Positions 6,241 to 13,873 of a stretch of DNA of 15,739 nt are shown in pieces. Every line of letters starts with the position of its first letter. Position 1 is the first letter of the stretch. This DNA comes from Alphaproteobacteria bacterium (GTDB lineage Bacteria; Pseudomonadota; Alphaproteobacteria; Rhizobiales; Devosiaceae), in assembly GCA_018820005.1 (NCBI GenBank), contig JAHJOS010000354.1:1-15739 (forward strand), in the 5' to 3' direction. The notes beneath the pieces are model-generated. The model ran no database searches and was not told the DNA's origin. It saw nothing but the letters and a program-made list of their open reading frames with translations. Both the position numbers and the translations under genes were made by a program.

Positions 6241-7698
6241 ATGACTAAGCCTAGCCTCGCTCATACAGTCGAAAAGATTGGCGGGACCTCAATGTCCCGC
6301 ACGGCCGAATTGCTCGATACGGTTCTGGTGGGCGCCCGCACCGGCGATGCGCTCTACAATCGCATCCTCGTCGTCTCCGCCTACGCCGGCATCACCGATG
6401 CCCTGCTTGAACACAAGCGGTCAGGCGAGCCGGGCGTCTATGCTCTGTTTGCCAATGGCGAGGGCGGTTGGTCCTGGGGCGATGCGCTGACCGCTGTTGC
6501 CGACAGGATGTCCGCCATCAACCAGACCATTTTTAGTGATGACGGCGCCCGCCAGACGGCCGACCGCTTTGCGCGCGAACGCATTGAAGGCGTCCGCTCC
6601 TGCCTGCTCGATCTGTCGCGGCTCTGCTCGTTCGGCCATTTCCAGCTTGAGCAGCATCTGCTGACGGTGCGTGAAATGCTCTCCTCGCTGGGTGAGGCGC
6701 AGTCAGCCTTCAACACCACGCTTCTGCTCAACCAGCGCGGCGTCAAGGCGCGCCTGATCGATCTGACCGGCTGGCGCGAGAGTGGCCAGCATACGCTCGA
6801 CGATGCCATCGCCCGCGCTTTCGCCGATGTCGATATCACGGCCGAACTGCCCATCGTCACCGGTTATGCCCAATGCAGCGAAGAGCTCATGGGCACCTAT
6901 GATCGCGGCTATAGCGAAGTCACCCTGTCGCGCGTTTCCGTGGTGACCGGCGCCCGCGAGGCGATCATCCACAAGGAGTTCCATCTCTCCTCGGCCGATC
7001 CGCGCCTCGTTGGGACCGATGTGACCCGCGTCATCGGCGAAACCAGCTATGACGTCGCCGATCAGCTCTCCAACATGGGCATGGAGGCCATCCACCCCCG
7101 CGCGGCCAAGAGCCTGCGCCAGGCTGGCATTCCGCTGCGCGTCAAGAATGCCTTCGAGCCCGATCACGACGGCACGGTGATCCGTTCCGATCTGCCCGCC
7201 AGCGTGCCGCAGGTCGAGATCGTCACCGGGCTCAAATCGGTCTTTGCCTTCGAGTTCCACGATCAGGACATGGTGGGGGTCAAAGGCTATGACGCCCGTA
7301 TTCTGGAGGCGCTCAAGCGCCACAAGGTCTGGATCATCTCCAAGACCTCCAATGCCAATACCATCACCCATTTCCTCAAGGGCTCGATGACCGCCATCGA
7401 GCAGGTCGAGACCGAACTGTCGCGCGAGTTCCCCAGTGCTGATATAGCCCTGCGCAAGGTGTCGCTGGTCTCCGCCATCGGGCGCAACATCGCCGATCCC
7501 GCCATCCTCATCCGCGCCATTGGCGCGCTGGCCGATGCCGGCATTCGCCCCTTGGGCGTGCACGATTTGATCCGCAAGGTCGATCTGCAGGTCATCGTCG
7601 ATCCAGCTGACTTCGAGGCAACCCTTTCTGCCCTTCACAAGGGGCTGGTCCAGGACTGGGCCGGCCCGCAAAGGCAACGGCTGCACGCCGTCGCCTGA
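6241..7698 (+). CDS. ask: Ectoine-specific aspartate kinase Ask_Ect
   Basis: This 485-aa aspartokinase phosphorylates L-aspartate with ATP. Aspartate-semialdehyde dehydrogenase, encoded elsewhere, then makes the semialdehyde used by EctB. The N-terminal kinase motif EKIGGTSM (11-18, Lys12) is present, followed by SAYAGITD (46-53), the ATP/aspartate-binding run TYDRGYSEVTLSRVS (219-233) and IHPRAAKSL (284-292). The last 160 residues carry two ACT-like domains. Its place directly after ectD is typical of the specialised Ask_Ect group, which is reported to be less feedback-inhibited than the housekeeping lysine/threonine enzymes. That regulatory property cannot be read from the sequence. GGAG five bases upstream supports this ATG. 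A strong hairpin lies just before it. Confidence 0.93.
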   Translation: MTKPSLAHTVEKIGGTSMSRTAELLDTVLVGARTGDALYNRILVVSAYAGITDALLEHKRSGEPGVYALFANGEGGWSWGDALTAVADRMSAINQTIFSDDGARQTADRFARERIEGVRSCLLDLSRLCSFGHFQLEQHLLTVREMLSSLGEAQSAFNTTLLLNQRGVKARLIDLTGWRESGQHTLDDAIARAFADVDITAELPIVTGYAQCSEELMGTYDRGYSEVTLSRVSVVTGAREAIIHKEFHLSSADPRLVGTDVTRVIGETSYDVADQLSNMGMEAIHPRAAKSLRQAGIPLRVKNAFEPDHDGTVIRSDLPASVPQVEIVTGLKSVFAFEFHDQDMVGVKGYDARILEALKRHKVWIISKTSNANTITHFLKGSMTAIEQVETELSREFPSADIALRKVSLVSAIGRNIADPAILIRAIGALADAGIRPLGVHDLIRKVDLQVIVDPADFEATLSALHKGLVQDWAGPQRQRLHAVA

Positions 7699-7704
7699 CC
7701 CCCA

Positions 7705-7736
7705 GGCCGGCCGATTTTTTTGGGCTGCGGCCGGTC
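7705..7736 (+). other. GC-rich stem enclosing a T7 run between ask and ehuB
   Basis: GGCCGGCCG (7705-7713) pairs with CGGCCGGTC (7728-7736) except for one G-U. The 14-base loop contains seven consecutive Ts. The U-run lies inside the loop rather than after the stem, so it does not fit an intrinsic terminator. The palindrome GGCCGGCC (7705-7712) may also pair between molecules. The role is unknown. Confidence 0.4.
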
Positions 7737-7765
7737 CATTGCCCACAAACCAACAGGAGCAACAC

Positions 7766-8632
7766 ATGACAAAATTCGGAAAGACAATGCGGACGGCGGC
7801 TTCCGCCATCGCCCTATCCGCAATGGCCGGCACGGCCGTCAGCGCTGCAACTCTCGCTGAAATCCAGGAATCGGGCACGATCCGCATCGCGGTCGCCAAT
7901 GAGATTCCCTATGGCTATGTCGATCCCACCGGCGCCGCGCTCGGGGCTGGCCCTGATGTCGCCAAAGCTTTGATGGCCGAACTGGGCGTGGACAATATCG
8001 AATGGGTGAGCACCAATTTCTCCTCGCTCATTCCCGGTCTCAAGGCCGATCGTTTCGACATGGTCGCTGCCGAAATGGCCATCCTGCCCGATCGCTGCGG
8101 CAAGGTGCTGTTCTCTGAACCCAACAGCTCCTATGGCGAAGGCCTGCTGGTGGCCGAGGGCAATCCCAAGGACATCCATGCCTATGCCGATTTCGCTGAC
8201 AAGCCTGACCTCAAGGTCGCCATCATGGCGGGCGCCGATCAGCTCGAAATGATGCAGAAACTGGGCGTGTCGGAAGGCAATCTCGTGACCATCGCCTCCA
8301 ATGCCGATGCCATTTCCACCGTCTCGACCGGTCGCGCCGATGCCTATGCGGCCACCAGCCTGACCGCCAGCGGCCTTGCCGATCAGGCCGACAGCGTCGA
8401 AGTCGCCGCCAAGTTCACCGATCCGGTGATCGATGGTGAGGAGGTGCGCAGCTGGGGTGGTTTCACTTTTGCCAGCGGCAACGAGGAACTGCGCGATGCC
8501 GTCAATGGCGCGCTCGCTGAGTTCAAGCAGACCCCGCAGTGGGCCGAAGTGCTGACCGGCTATGGCTTTACCCAGTCCGACGTGGATGGCTCGTCCGCCA
8601 AGACTACCGAAGCGCTCTGCGCCGCCGAATAA
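7766..8632 (+). CDS. ehuB: Ectoine-type ABC transporter periplasmic binding protein EhuB
   Basis: This 288-aa polar-amino-acid-type solute-binding protein has a Sec signal peptide: a basic start, a hydrophobic run at 11-24, and likely cleavage after VSA27. Similarity to the Sinorhizobium EhuB runs throughout, for example IRIAVANEIPYG (39-50), SLIPGLKADRFD (87-98), the LPDRC motif (107-111) and the C-terminal TTEALCAAE. The only two cysteines, C111 and C285, could form a disulfide. Glu46 and Arg110 match ligand-contacting residues of EhuB, but one aromatic-cage position appears to be Ala105 rather than Phe. The ATG at 7766 has AGGAG six bases upstream; the upstream TTG at 7739 would add an implausible hydrophilic leader. 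It would deliver ectoine or hydroxyectoine to EhuCD. The exact ligand is the main doubt. Confidence 0.85.
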   Translation: MTKFGKTMRTAASAIALSAMAGTAVSAATLAEIQESGTIRIAVANEIPYGYVDPTGAALGAGPDVAKALMAELGVDNIEWVSTNFSSLIPGLKADRFDMVAAEMAILPDRCGKVLFSEPNSSYGEGLLVAEGNPKDIHAYADFADKPDLKVAIMAGADQLEMMQKLGVSEGNLVTIASNADAISTVSTGRADAYAATSLTASGLADQADSVEVAAKFTDPVIDGEEVRSWGGFTFASGNEELRDAVNGALAEFKQTPQWAEVLTGYGFTQSDVDGSSAKTTEALCAAE

Positions 8633-8654
8633 TCGGCGCCCATTGATGCTGGTT

Positions 8655-8682
8655 TTGGGCGGGTGCTCCGGCGCCCGCCCAA
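8655..8682 (+). other. 12-bp stem, TCCG loop, between ehuB and ehuC
   Basis: TTGGGCGGGTGC (8655-8666) pairs with GCGCCCGCCCAA (8671-8682), with one U-G pair, around the tetraloop TCCG. It lies 22 bases after the ehuB stop and is not followed by a U-run. Stem-loops at this position, after a binding-protein gene and before permease genes, are a known way to stabilise upstream mRNA and keep binding protein in excess. Its effect here is inferred. Confidence 0.65.
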
Positions 8683-8715
8683 GCCGCGTTGGAACCCTGT
8701 TGTCAGGAACACCCC

Positions 8716-9387
8716 ATGACATGGACTGACTATATTCCGCCCCTGCTTGAGGGGGCCTGGGTCACCGTCCAATTGACCCTATATTCAACAGTACTCGGCG
8801 CCGTGCTGGCCTTTGTCTTCGGCATTGGCAAGCTGTCGCCCAATTGGGCCTTCAAGGCTGTTTCGGTCGCCTATATCGAGCTGTTTCGCGGCACTTCGCT
8901 GCTGGTTCAGCTGTTCTGGCTCTATTTCGCGCTGCCGATGGCCGGCATGGCGATGGGCATCGACCTGCGCTTGCCGCCGGTGCTCGCCGGCGTGCTGGCG
9001 CTGGGCCTCAATATTGGTGCCTATGGTGCTGAAGTGGTGCGGGGCGCCATCGCTGCCGTGCACCAGGATCAGCACGAGGCCGCACGCGCCCTCAATTTTA
9101 GCCCGCGACAGACCCTGTGGACCATCGTCATCCCCCAGGCCATCCCTGAAATGATGCCCTCGTTCGGCAATCTGGCGGTGCAGAACCTCAAGGACACCGC
9201 CCTGGTGTCGCTTATCAGCCTGGGTGATCTCACCTTCCGGGCCGAACAGATCCGTAATTTCACCCAGGACAGCACCACCATCTATTCGATGCTGCTGGTG
9301 ATGTATTTCGCCATGGCGCTGGTGGTGACCGTCATCATGCGCGGCCTGGAACGCTATGCCAGCCGCTGGCGCACGGCGAGGAGCTAG
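8716..9387 (+). CDS. ehuC: Ectoine-type ABC transporter permease EhuC
   Basis: This 223-aa inner-membrane permease of the His/Glu/Gln/Arg class has about five membrane segments. The cytoplasmic EAA loop that docks on the ATPase is clear: HEAARALNFSPRQTLWTIVIPQAIP (120-144). The preceding IELFRGTSLLVQLFWLYF (54-71) is typical of the family. The ATG at 8716 is chosen because AGGA lies seven bases upstream and the protein then begins MTWTDYIPPLLEG, a normal permease N-terminus; a longer reading from a TTG at 8689 would run back over the intergenic sequence. It pairs with EhuD, four bases downstream, to form the transmembrane channel. Ligand assignment comes from the neighbours, since permeases of this class look alike. 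Confidence 0.88.
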   Translation: MTWTDYIPPLLEGAWVTVQLTLYSTVLGAVLAFVFGIGKLSPNWAFKAVSVAYIELFRGTSLLVQLFWLYFALPMAGMAMGIDLRLPPVLAGVLALGLNIGAYGAEVVRGAIAAVHQDQHEAARALNFSPRQTLWTIVIPQAIPEMMPSFGNLAVQNLKDTALVSLISLGDLTFRAEQIRNFTQDSTTIYSMLLVMYFAMALVVTVIMRGLERYASRWRTARS

Positions 9388-9391
9388 CCCC

Positions 9392-10084
9392 ATGTTGTTT
9401 GGTTTTGAATGGGACCTCTCCAGTCCCCTCGCGTTTGCCATCTCGATCATGCCGATCCTGCTCACCGGCATGCTGGTCACCATCCAGGCGGCGGTGCTCG
9501 GCTTTGCCGTGGCGCTCGTTCTGGGCCTGGTCTGGGCGGTGCTGAAATCAGCGCCCATCCGCCTCATCGCCTGGCCCGCCACGGTGATCACCGAGTTCAT
9601 CCGCGATACGCCGCTGCTGGTGCAGCTGTTCTTTCTTTATTACGTGCTGCCCGAATACGGCATTATCCTGCCTGCCTTCATGACCGGCGCTCTGGCGCTG
9701 GGCATCCAGTACAGCGCCTATACCGCCGAGGTATATCGCGCGGGCCTCCAGGCTGTGCCGGCTGACCAGCATGAGGCAGCCCGCGCGCTCAATCTGTCGA
9801 CCGCGCGCACCTTCACCCACATCGTGGTGCCCCAGGCCATTCCGCGCATCGTGCCGGCCATGGGCAATTATCTGGTCTCGATCATGAAGGACGTGCCGGT
9901 GCTCTCGGTCGTCACCGTGCTCGAAATGCTCAACGTCGCCAAGATCGTTGGCGATCGTACCTTCGACTATCTCATCCCGCTGTCGCTGGTTGGCGGGCTC
10001 TACCTCATCATGACGCTGGTCGCGTCCGCAGGCGTCCGCCTGCTCGACGATTGGCTACCCAAGCAGGGGATACCCTTGAAATGA
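9392..10084 (+). CDS. ehuD: Ectoine-type ABC transporter permease EhuD
   Basis: This 230-aa partner permease has about five membrane helices and the EAA loop HEAARALNLSTARTFTHIVVPQAIP (127-151). TEFIRDTPLLVQLFFLYYVLP (67-87) parallels the same element in EhuC, showing that the two are paralogous halves of one channel. GAGGAG eight bases upstream fixes the ATG at 9392, four bases after the ehuC stop; a longer reading from 9356 would overlap ehuC without a ribosome-binding site. Its stop overlaps the ehuA start as ATGA, implying coupled translation. It should act in the inner membrane with EhuC and the EhuA dimer. Confidence 0.88.
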   Translation: MLFGFEWDLSSPLAFAISIMPILLTGMLVTIQAAVLGFAVALVLGLVWAVLKSAPIRLIAWPATVITEFIRDTPLLVQLFFLYYVLPEYGIILPAFMTGALALGIQYSAYTAEVYRAGLQAVPADQHEAARALNLSTARTFTHIVVPQAIPRIVPAMGNYLVSIMKDVPVLSVVTVLEMLNVAKIVGDRTFDYLIPLSLVGGLYLIMTLVASAGVRLLDDWLPKQGIPLK

Positions 10085-10851
10085 CCGATCCGATCATAAA
10101 ATTCGACAAAGTCGTCAAGCGTTTCGGCGATCTGACAGTGCTCGACGAACTCGATTTCGAGGTCAAGCGCGGCGAAAAAGTCTCCATAATCGGCCCCTCG
10201 GGGTCGGGCAAGTCGACCGTGCTGCGCATCCTGATGACGCTTGAAGGCATTCAGGACGGCATGGTGACCGTCGATGGCGAACCCCTCTGGCACCAGCAGG
10301 GCACTAATGGCCTCGAGCCGGCCAGCGAAGCGCACCTGCGCAAGATGCGGGGGCGCCTCGGCATGGTGTTTCAGCAGTTTAACCTGTTTCCCCACATGAC
10401 CGTGCTGCGCAACATCACCGAGGCGCCCGTCAAGGTACTGGGCATGAGCAAGAAGGACGCGCGCGTTCGCGCCGAGGAATTGCTCGAGCGCGTCGGTCTG
10501 GCCGATCAGGCCAGCAAATACCCCCACCAACTTTCAGGCGGTCAGCAGCAGCGCGTCGGCATTGCGCGGGCGCTCGCCATGCGCCCAGATATCCTGCTGT
10601 TTGATGAGCCGACATCGGCGCTTGATCCCGAACTGGTCGGCGAAGTGCTCACCGTCATCGGTCAGTTGGCCGAGGAACATGATCTGACCATGCTTTTGGT
10701 CACCCATGAAATGCGCTTTGCCCGCGAGGTCTCTGACCGGGTGTGTTTCTTCGATCAGGGCCGCATCCGCGAACAGGGCGCCCCCGAGGACCTCTTTACC
10801 GCGCCCACCGAGGAGCGCACCCGCGAGTTCCTCAAAGCAGTGCTCAACTAG
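10081..10851 (+). CDS. ehuA: Ectoine-type ABC transporter ATPase EhuA
   Basis: This 256-aa nucleotide-binding protein powers EhuCD. All motifs are intact: Walker A GPSGSGKST (38-46), Q-loop in VFQQFNLFPHMTV (96-108), signature LSGGQQQR (151-158), Walker B ILLFDEPTSALDPE (171-184) and the switch His209 in LLVTHEM. The start ATG overlaps the ehuD stop, and AGGGG lies ten bases upstream. The order here is B-C-D-A; in Sinorhizobium meliloti the ATPase gene comes first. The class (polar amino acid ATPase) is certain. The ectoine role comes from the operon. The ATPase could also serve other permeases of this class. Confidence 0.88.
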   Translation: MTDPIIKFDKVVKRFGDLTVLDELDFEVKRGEKVSIIGPSGSGKSTVLRILMTLEGIQDGMVTVDGEPLWHQQGTNGLEPASEAHLRKMRGRLGMVFQQFNLFPHMTVLRNITEAPVKVLGMSKKDARVRAEELLERVGLADQASKYPHQLSGGQQQRVGIARALAMRPDILLFDEPTSALDPELVGEVLTVIGQLAEEHDLTMLLVTHEMRFAREVSDRVCFFDQGRIREQGAPEDLFTAPTEERTREFLKAVLN

Positions 10852-10896
10852 CCAACCCCGTCCAGACGGTCGCCCCGCCATGCGCAAGGAAATCCT

Positions 10897-12537
10897 ATGA
10901 CAGAAACGACACCGTCAGAGCCCCAGGACGTCCGATCGCCCGAGGGCCCCACCGAGATCATCCAGACCGATTACGCCGTCGGTCAGGACAATTATGTCTC
11001 CCGTCTGGGCGCCATCAAGGTCGACATCCATAATCCGGTCTTTGTGATTTCGGGGCTGACGATCATCCTGTTTGTCGCCGCCACCATGGTTTTGGGCACG
11101 GTAGCTACCGATGCCTTTGTCGGCCTGCGCGACTTTCTCACTGCGCGGTTTGACTGGTTCTTCCTGCTCGCGGGCAATGTCTTTGTCTTGCTCTGCCTGG
11201 CGCTGATCGTCTCGCCTCTGGGCAAGATCCGCATCGGCGGGCGCGATGCCAGGCCCGACTATTCCTATGTCGGCTGGCTGGCCATGCTGTTTGCCGCCGG
11301 CATGGGCATCGGGCTGATGTTTTATGGCGTGTCCGAGCCGCTAACCAATTTCAGCGCCGCCATGGGCGGTCCGCAATTTGCTGATGGCATCCGCACCGAT
11401 TGGGCGCCGCTCGACGGGGCGGTTGGCGACGCCGACGCATCACGCCGTCTGGCGATGGCTGCCACCATTTTTCACTGGGGCCTGCATCCCTGGGGCATTT
11501 ATGCCGTGGTGGCGCTGGCCCTGGCGATCTTCAGCTACAACAAGGGTCTGCCACTGACCATGCGGTCGATCTTTTATCCGATTTTCGGCGAGCGTATCTG
11601 GGGCTGGCCCGGCCATATCATTGATATTCTGGCGGTCTTTGCGACGCTGTTTGGTCTGGCAACTTCGCTGGGCATTGGCGCGGGGCAGGCCAGTGCCGGC
11701 CTCAATTTCCTGTTCGGCCTGCCCATCAACAATATCACTATGGTCTTGCTCATTGCAGCCATAACCGGCGTTGCCCTGGTTTCGGTGGTGGCGGGCCTTG
11801 ATGCGGGGGTCAAGCGCCTCTCCGAGATCAATATGATCATGGCGGCTGTGCTGCTGGTGTTTGTGGTGGCCGTGGGCCCGACACTTCAGATTGTCACCGG
11901 CTTCTTCGCCAATCTGGCGGCCTATGCGCAAAACCTGCCCGCCCTGTCCAACCCGTTCGGGCGCACAGATGACAATTTTCGGCATGGCTGGACGGCTTTC
12001 TATTGGGCCTGGTGGATGTCCTGGTCGCCCTTTGTGGGCATGTTCATCGCCCGCGTCAGCCGGGGCCGCACCGTGCGCGAGTTCCTGATCTGCGTCTTGC
12101 TCATTCCCTCCACCGTCAGTGTCCTGTGGATGACCGCCTTTGGCGGCACCGCCATCAGCCAGCTGGTCAATGATGGCTATGCGGTGGTCGCCAGTTCGGC
12201 GCTCGAGCTGCAACTGTTCCAGATGCTGGCGGGCCTGCCACTGACCGGGATCACCTCCTTCATCGGCATTGCGCTGGTCATTGTCTTCTTCGTCACCTCT
12301 TCCGATTCAGGTTCCCTGGTCATTGATACGATCACCGCCGGCGGCAAGGTTGATGCGCCGGTGGGGCAGCGGATCTTCTGGGCCAGCTTTGAAGGGCTGG
12401 TGGCGATCGCCCTGCTTTTGGGCGGCGGCCTTGCCGCGTTGCAGGCTATGGCGGTATCCACCGGCTTTCCCTTCGCCATGATCTTGTTGCTGGCCTGTGT
12501 TGCATTGGTCAAAGGGTTGTTGAGCGAACCGCGCTAG
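10897..12537 (+). CDS. BCCT-family transporter, probably Na+-coupled, for betaine/ectoine-type solutes
   Basis: This 546-aa secondary transporter has about 12 membrane helices after a 45-residue hydrophilic N-terminus. The glycine-rich helix GMGIGLMFYG (135-144) is the form seen in Na+-coupled betaine carriers rather than in H+-coupled choline or Na+-independent carnitine members. The tryptophan box YWAWWMSW (W370, W372, W373, W376) forms the aromatic cage for the substrate's quaternary or cyclic amine. VTSSDSGS (466-473) includes the Thr-Ser pair that binds Na+ in BetP. The C-terminus stops about eight residues after the last helix, so the long osmosensing tail of BetP is absent. AAGGAA lies about five bases before the ATG. 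Position after ehuA suggests it imports ectoine, hydroxyectoine or glycine betaine. Which of these it carries cannot be decided from sequence. Confidence 0.88.
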   Translation: MTETTPSEPQDVRSPEGPTEIIQTDYAVGQDNYVSRLGAIKVDIHNPVFVISGLTIILFVAATMVLGTVATDAFVGLRDFLTARFDWFFLLAGNVFVLLCLALIVSPLGKIRIGGRDARPDYSYVGWLAMLFAAGMGIGLMFYGVSEPLTNFSAAMGGPQFADGIRTDWAPLDGAVGDADASRRLAMAATIFHWGLHPWGIYAVVALALAIFSYNKGLPLTMRSIFYPIFGERIWGWPGHIIDILAVFATLFGLATSLGIGAGQASAGLNFLFGLPINNITMVLLIAAITGVALVSVVAGLDAGVKRLSEINMIMAAVLLVFVVAVGPTLQIVTGFFANLAAYAQNLPALSNPFGRTDDNFRHGWTAFYWAWWMSWSPFVGMFIARVSRGRTVREFLICVLLIPSTVSVLWMTAFGGTAISQLVNDGYAVVASSALELQLFQMLAGLPLTGITSFIGIALVIVFFVTSSDSGSLVIDTITAGGKVDAPVGQRIFWASFEGLVAIALLLGGGLAALQAMAVSTGFPFAMILLLACVALVKGLLSEPR

Positions 12538-12586
12538 ACCCGGTCACGCGCTGATTCAAACTTGCCCCCGCTAAGGAAGCCTTGCC

Positions 12587-13852
12587 ATGCAGACCATTGC
12601 CAGACCCGCGCCGATCCTGGCGGCCCTGTCCATTCTGCTCAGCGTTGCCTTTCTCATCATGGGCAATGGGCTGCAGCTCATGTTGCTGCCCATTCGTGGC
12701 GGTATAGAAGGCTTTACATCGCTTCAGATCGGTCTGCTGGGCTCGGGCTATTTCTTCGGCTTCGTGCTCGGCTGCGCTTTCACCCCCCGCATGATCATGC
12801 GGGTGGGCCATATCCGCACCTTTGCGGCGCTCGTTGCCATCGCCTCGGCTGCCGCCCTCGGTTACCCGATGGCGCTCGATGCCATGGTCTGGGTCGTGCT
12901 GCGTCTCATCACGGGCTTCTGCCTTGCCGGCCTTTATCTGGTGGTTGAAAGCTGGCTCAACGATCAGGCCACCAACGAGACGCGCGGCATCCTGATCTCG
13001 ACCTATGTCACGGTCAATTTCACCGTAATCACCCTGGGCCAGATGCTGGTCACGCTGTTTCAGCCATCCTCCTTTGTGCTGTTCTCGATAGCCTCGGTGC
13101 TGGTCTCGCTGGCCGCCGTGCCCATTGTGATGACCCGATCGAGCCAGCCGCCGCCCATCACCATCGTGCGCTTTCGCCCTATGCGCATGTTCCGCCTGTC
13201 GCCCACCGGCACGGTCGCGATTTTTCTGATTGGCCTGGCCACCGGCTCGTTCTGGTCGCTGGCGCCCGTCTACGCCAGCAGTGTCAGTGGCAGCGTCAGC
13301 GACGCCGCGCTGTTCATGAGTGCCGCTGTGCTGGGCGGCGCCGTCGCGCAGATGCCCGCCGGTAAACTCTCCGACAAGGTCGATCGGCGCAAGATCCTGA
13401 TTGGCCTGGCCACGTTCTGCGCGCTGGTCGGCGTCACTCTGGTTCTCACGACCGGCACACCGGTCTATTGGCTCTGGCTGGGTGCGGCCTTCGGCGCAGG
13501 CCTGCTGCCCAGCTATGCCATCGCCGCTGCCCACGTTTTCGACTTTGCTGATCGCGCCGACTATGTGGAGATTTCTGCGGGTCTCCTGCTGCTCAACGGC
13601 ATGGGCTCGACCATCGGCCCCATGCTGTCCTCGGCAAGCATGGAGATCTGGGGGCAACCCGGTTTCTTTGTCGCCAATGCCGCAATACAGCTCGTGCTGA
13701 TCGCCTTTGTCGCCTTCCGGCTCAGCCAGCGCGAAGGCCTGCCGATCGAGGAAAAGCAGAACTTCGATCTGGGCACCAGCGCGGCCGTCTCGGTTGTCGG
13801 CGACGAAGGGGCCGTCCAGCTCAGCGATCTGGTCGTGCAGGAAACCACCTGA
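12587..13852 (+). CDS. YcaD-like MFS transporter
   Basis: This 421-aa major facilitator protein has twelve predicted membrane helices. It resembles the YcaD group: GSGYFFGFVLGCAFTPRMI (52-70), LYLVVESWLND (116-126), ITLGQMLV (148-155), the inter-helix loop GKLSDKVDRRKIL (259-271) and LLLLNGMGSTIGP (333-345). A hydrophilic tail of about 40 residues follows the last helix. AAGGAAG is located about six bases before the ATG, and the gene is 49 bp after the BCCT gene in the same direction, so it may be the last member of the osmolyte block. The YcaD group has no well-established substrate. Solute export or an unrelated function are both possible, and I make no substrate call. It converges on the ROK gene 21 bp downstream. 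Confidence 0.8.
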   Translation: MQTIARPAPILAALSILLSVAFLIMGNGLQLMLLPIRGGIEGFTSLQIGLLGSGYFFGFVLGCAFTPRMIMRVGHIRTFAALVAIASAAALGYPMALDAMVWVVLRLITGFCLAGLYLVVESWLNDQATNETRGILISTYVTVNFTVITLGQMLVTLFQPSSFVLFSIASVLVSLAAVPIVMTRSSQPPPITIVRFRPMRMFRLSPTGTVAIFLIGLATGSFWSLAPVYASSVSGSVSDAALFMSAAVLGGAVAQMPAGKLSDKVDRRKILIGLATFCALVGVTLVLTTGTPVYWLWLGAAFGAGLLPSYAIAAAHVFDFADRADYVEISAGLLLLNGMGSTIGPMLSSASMEIWGQPGFFVANAAIQLVLIAFVAFRLSQREGLPIEEKQNFDLGTSAAVSVVGDEGAVQLSDLVVQETT

Positions 13853-13873
13853 CAGCCCGCTCCGGCCCAGCGC

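Noticed and set aside
7715..7721. T7 run as an intrinsic terminator of the ask transcript
   Set aside because: The preceding GGCCGGCC is a loop-less palindrome that cannot fold by itself. The stable stem encloses the Ts instead, so termination here is not supported.
7739..7765. Upstream TTG start for ehuB
   Set aside because: It adds nine mostly polar residues before the signal peptide and has no ribosome-binding site, while the ATG at 7766 has AGGAG at ideal spacing.
6703..7899. Minus-strand open frame opposite ask and ehuB
   Set aside because: It spans the ends of two well-supported genes, has no family match that I recognise and has no plausible ribosome-binding context.
7766..10851. General polar amino acid ABC transporter rather than an ectoine system
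   Set aside because: The permeases and ATPase alone would allow this, but EhuB-type motifs (VANE, LPDRC, TTEALCAAE) and the position next to ectABCD-ask favour Ehu. It is kept as a caveat because of the altered aromatic cage.
12509..13657. Minus-strand open frame (about 380 codons) opposite the MFS gene
   Set aside because: The translation is rich in Gln, His, Asp and Arg with no hydrophobic core or motif, which is typical of the antisense of a membrane protein in GC-rich DNA.
13853..13873. Bidirectional terminator between the MFS and ROK genes
   Set aside because: Only 21 bases separate the stop codons, with no inverted repeat or T-run visible.
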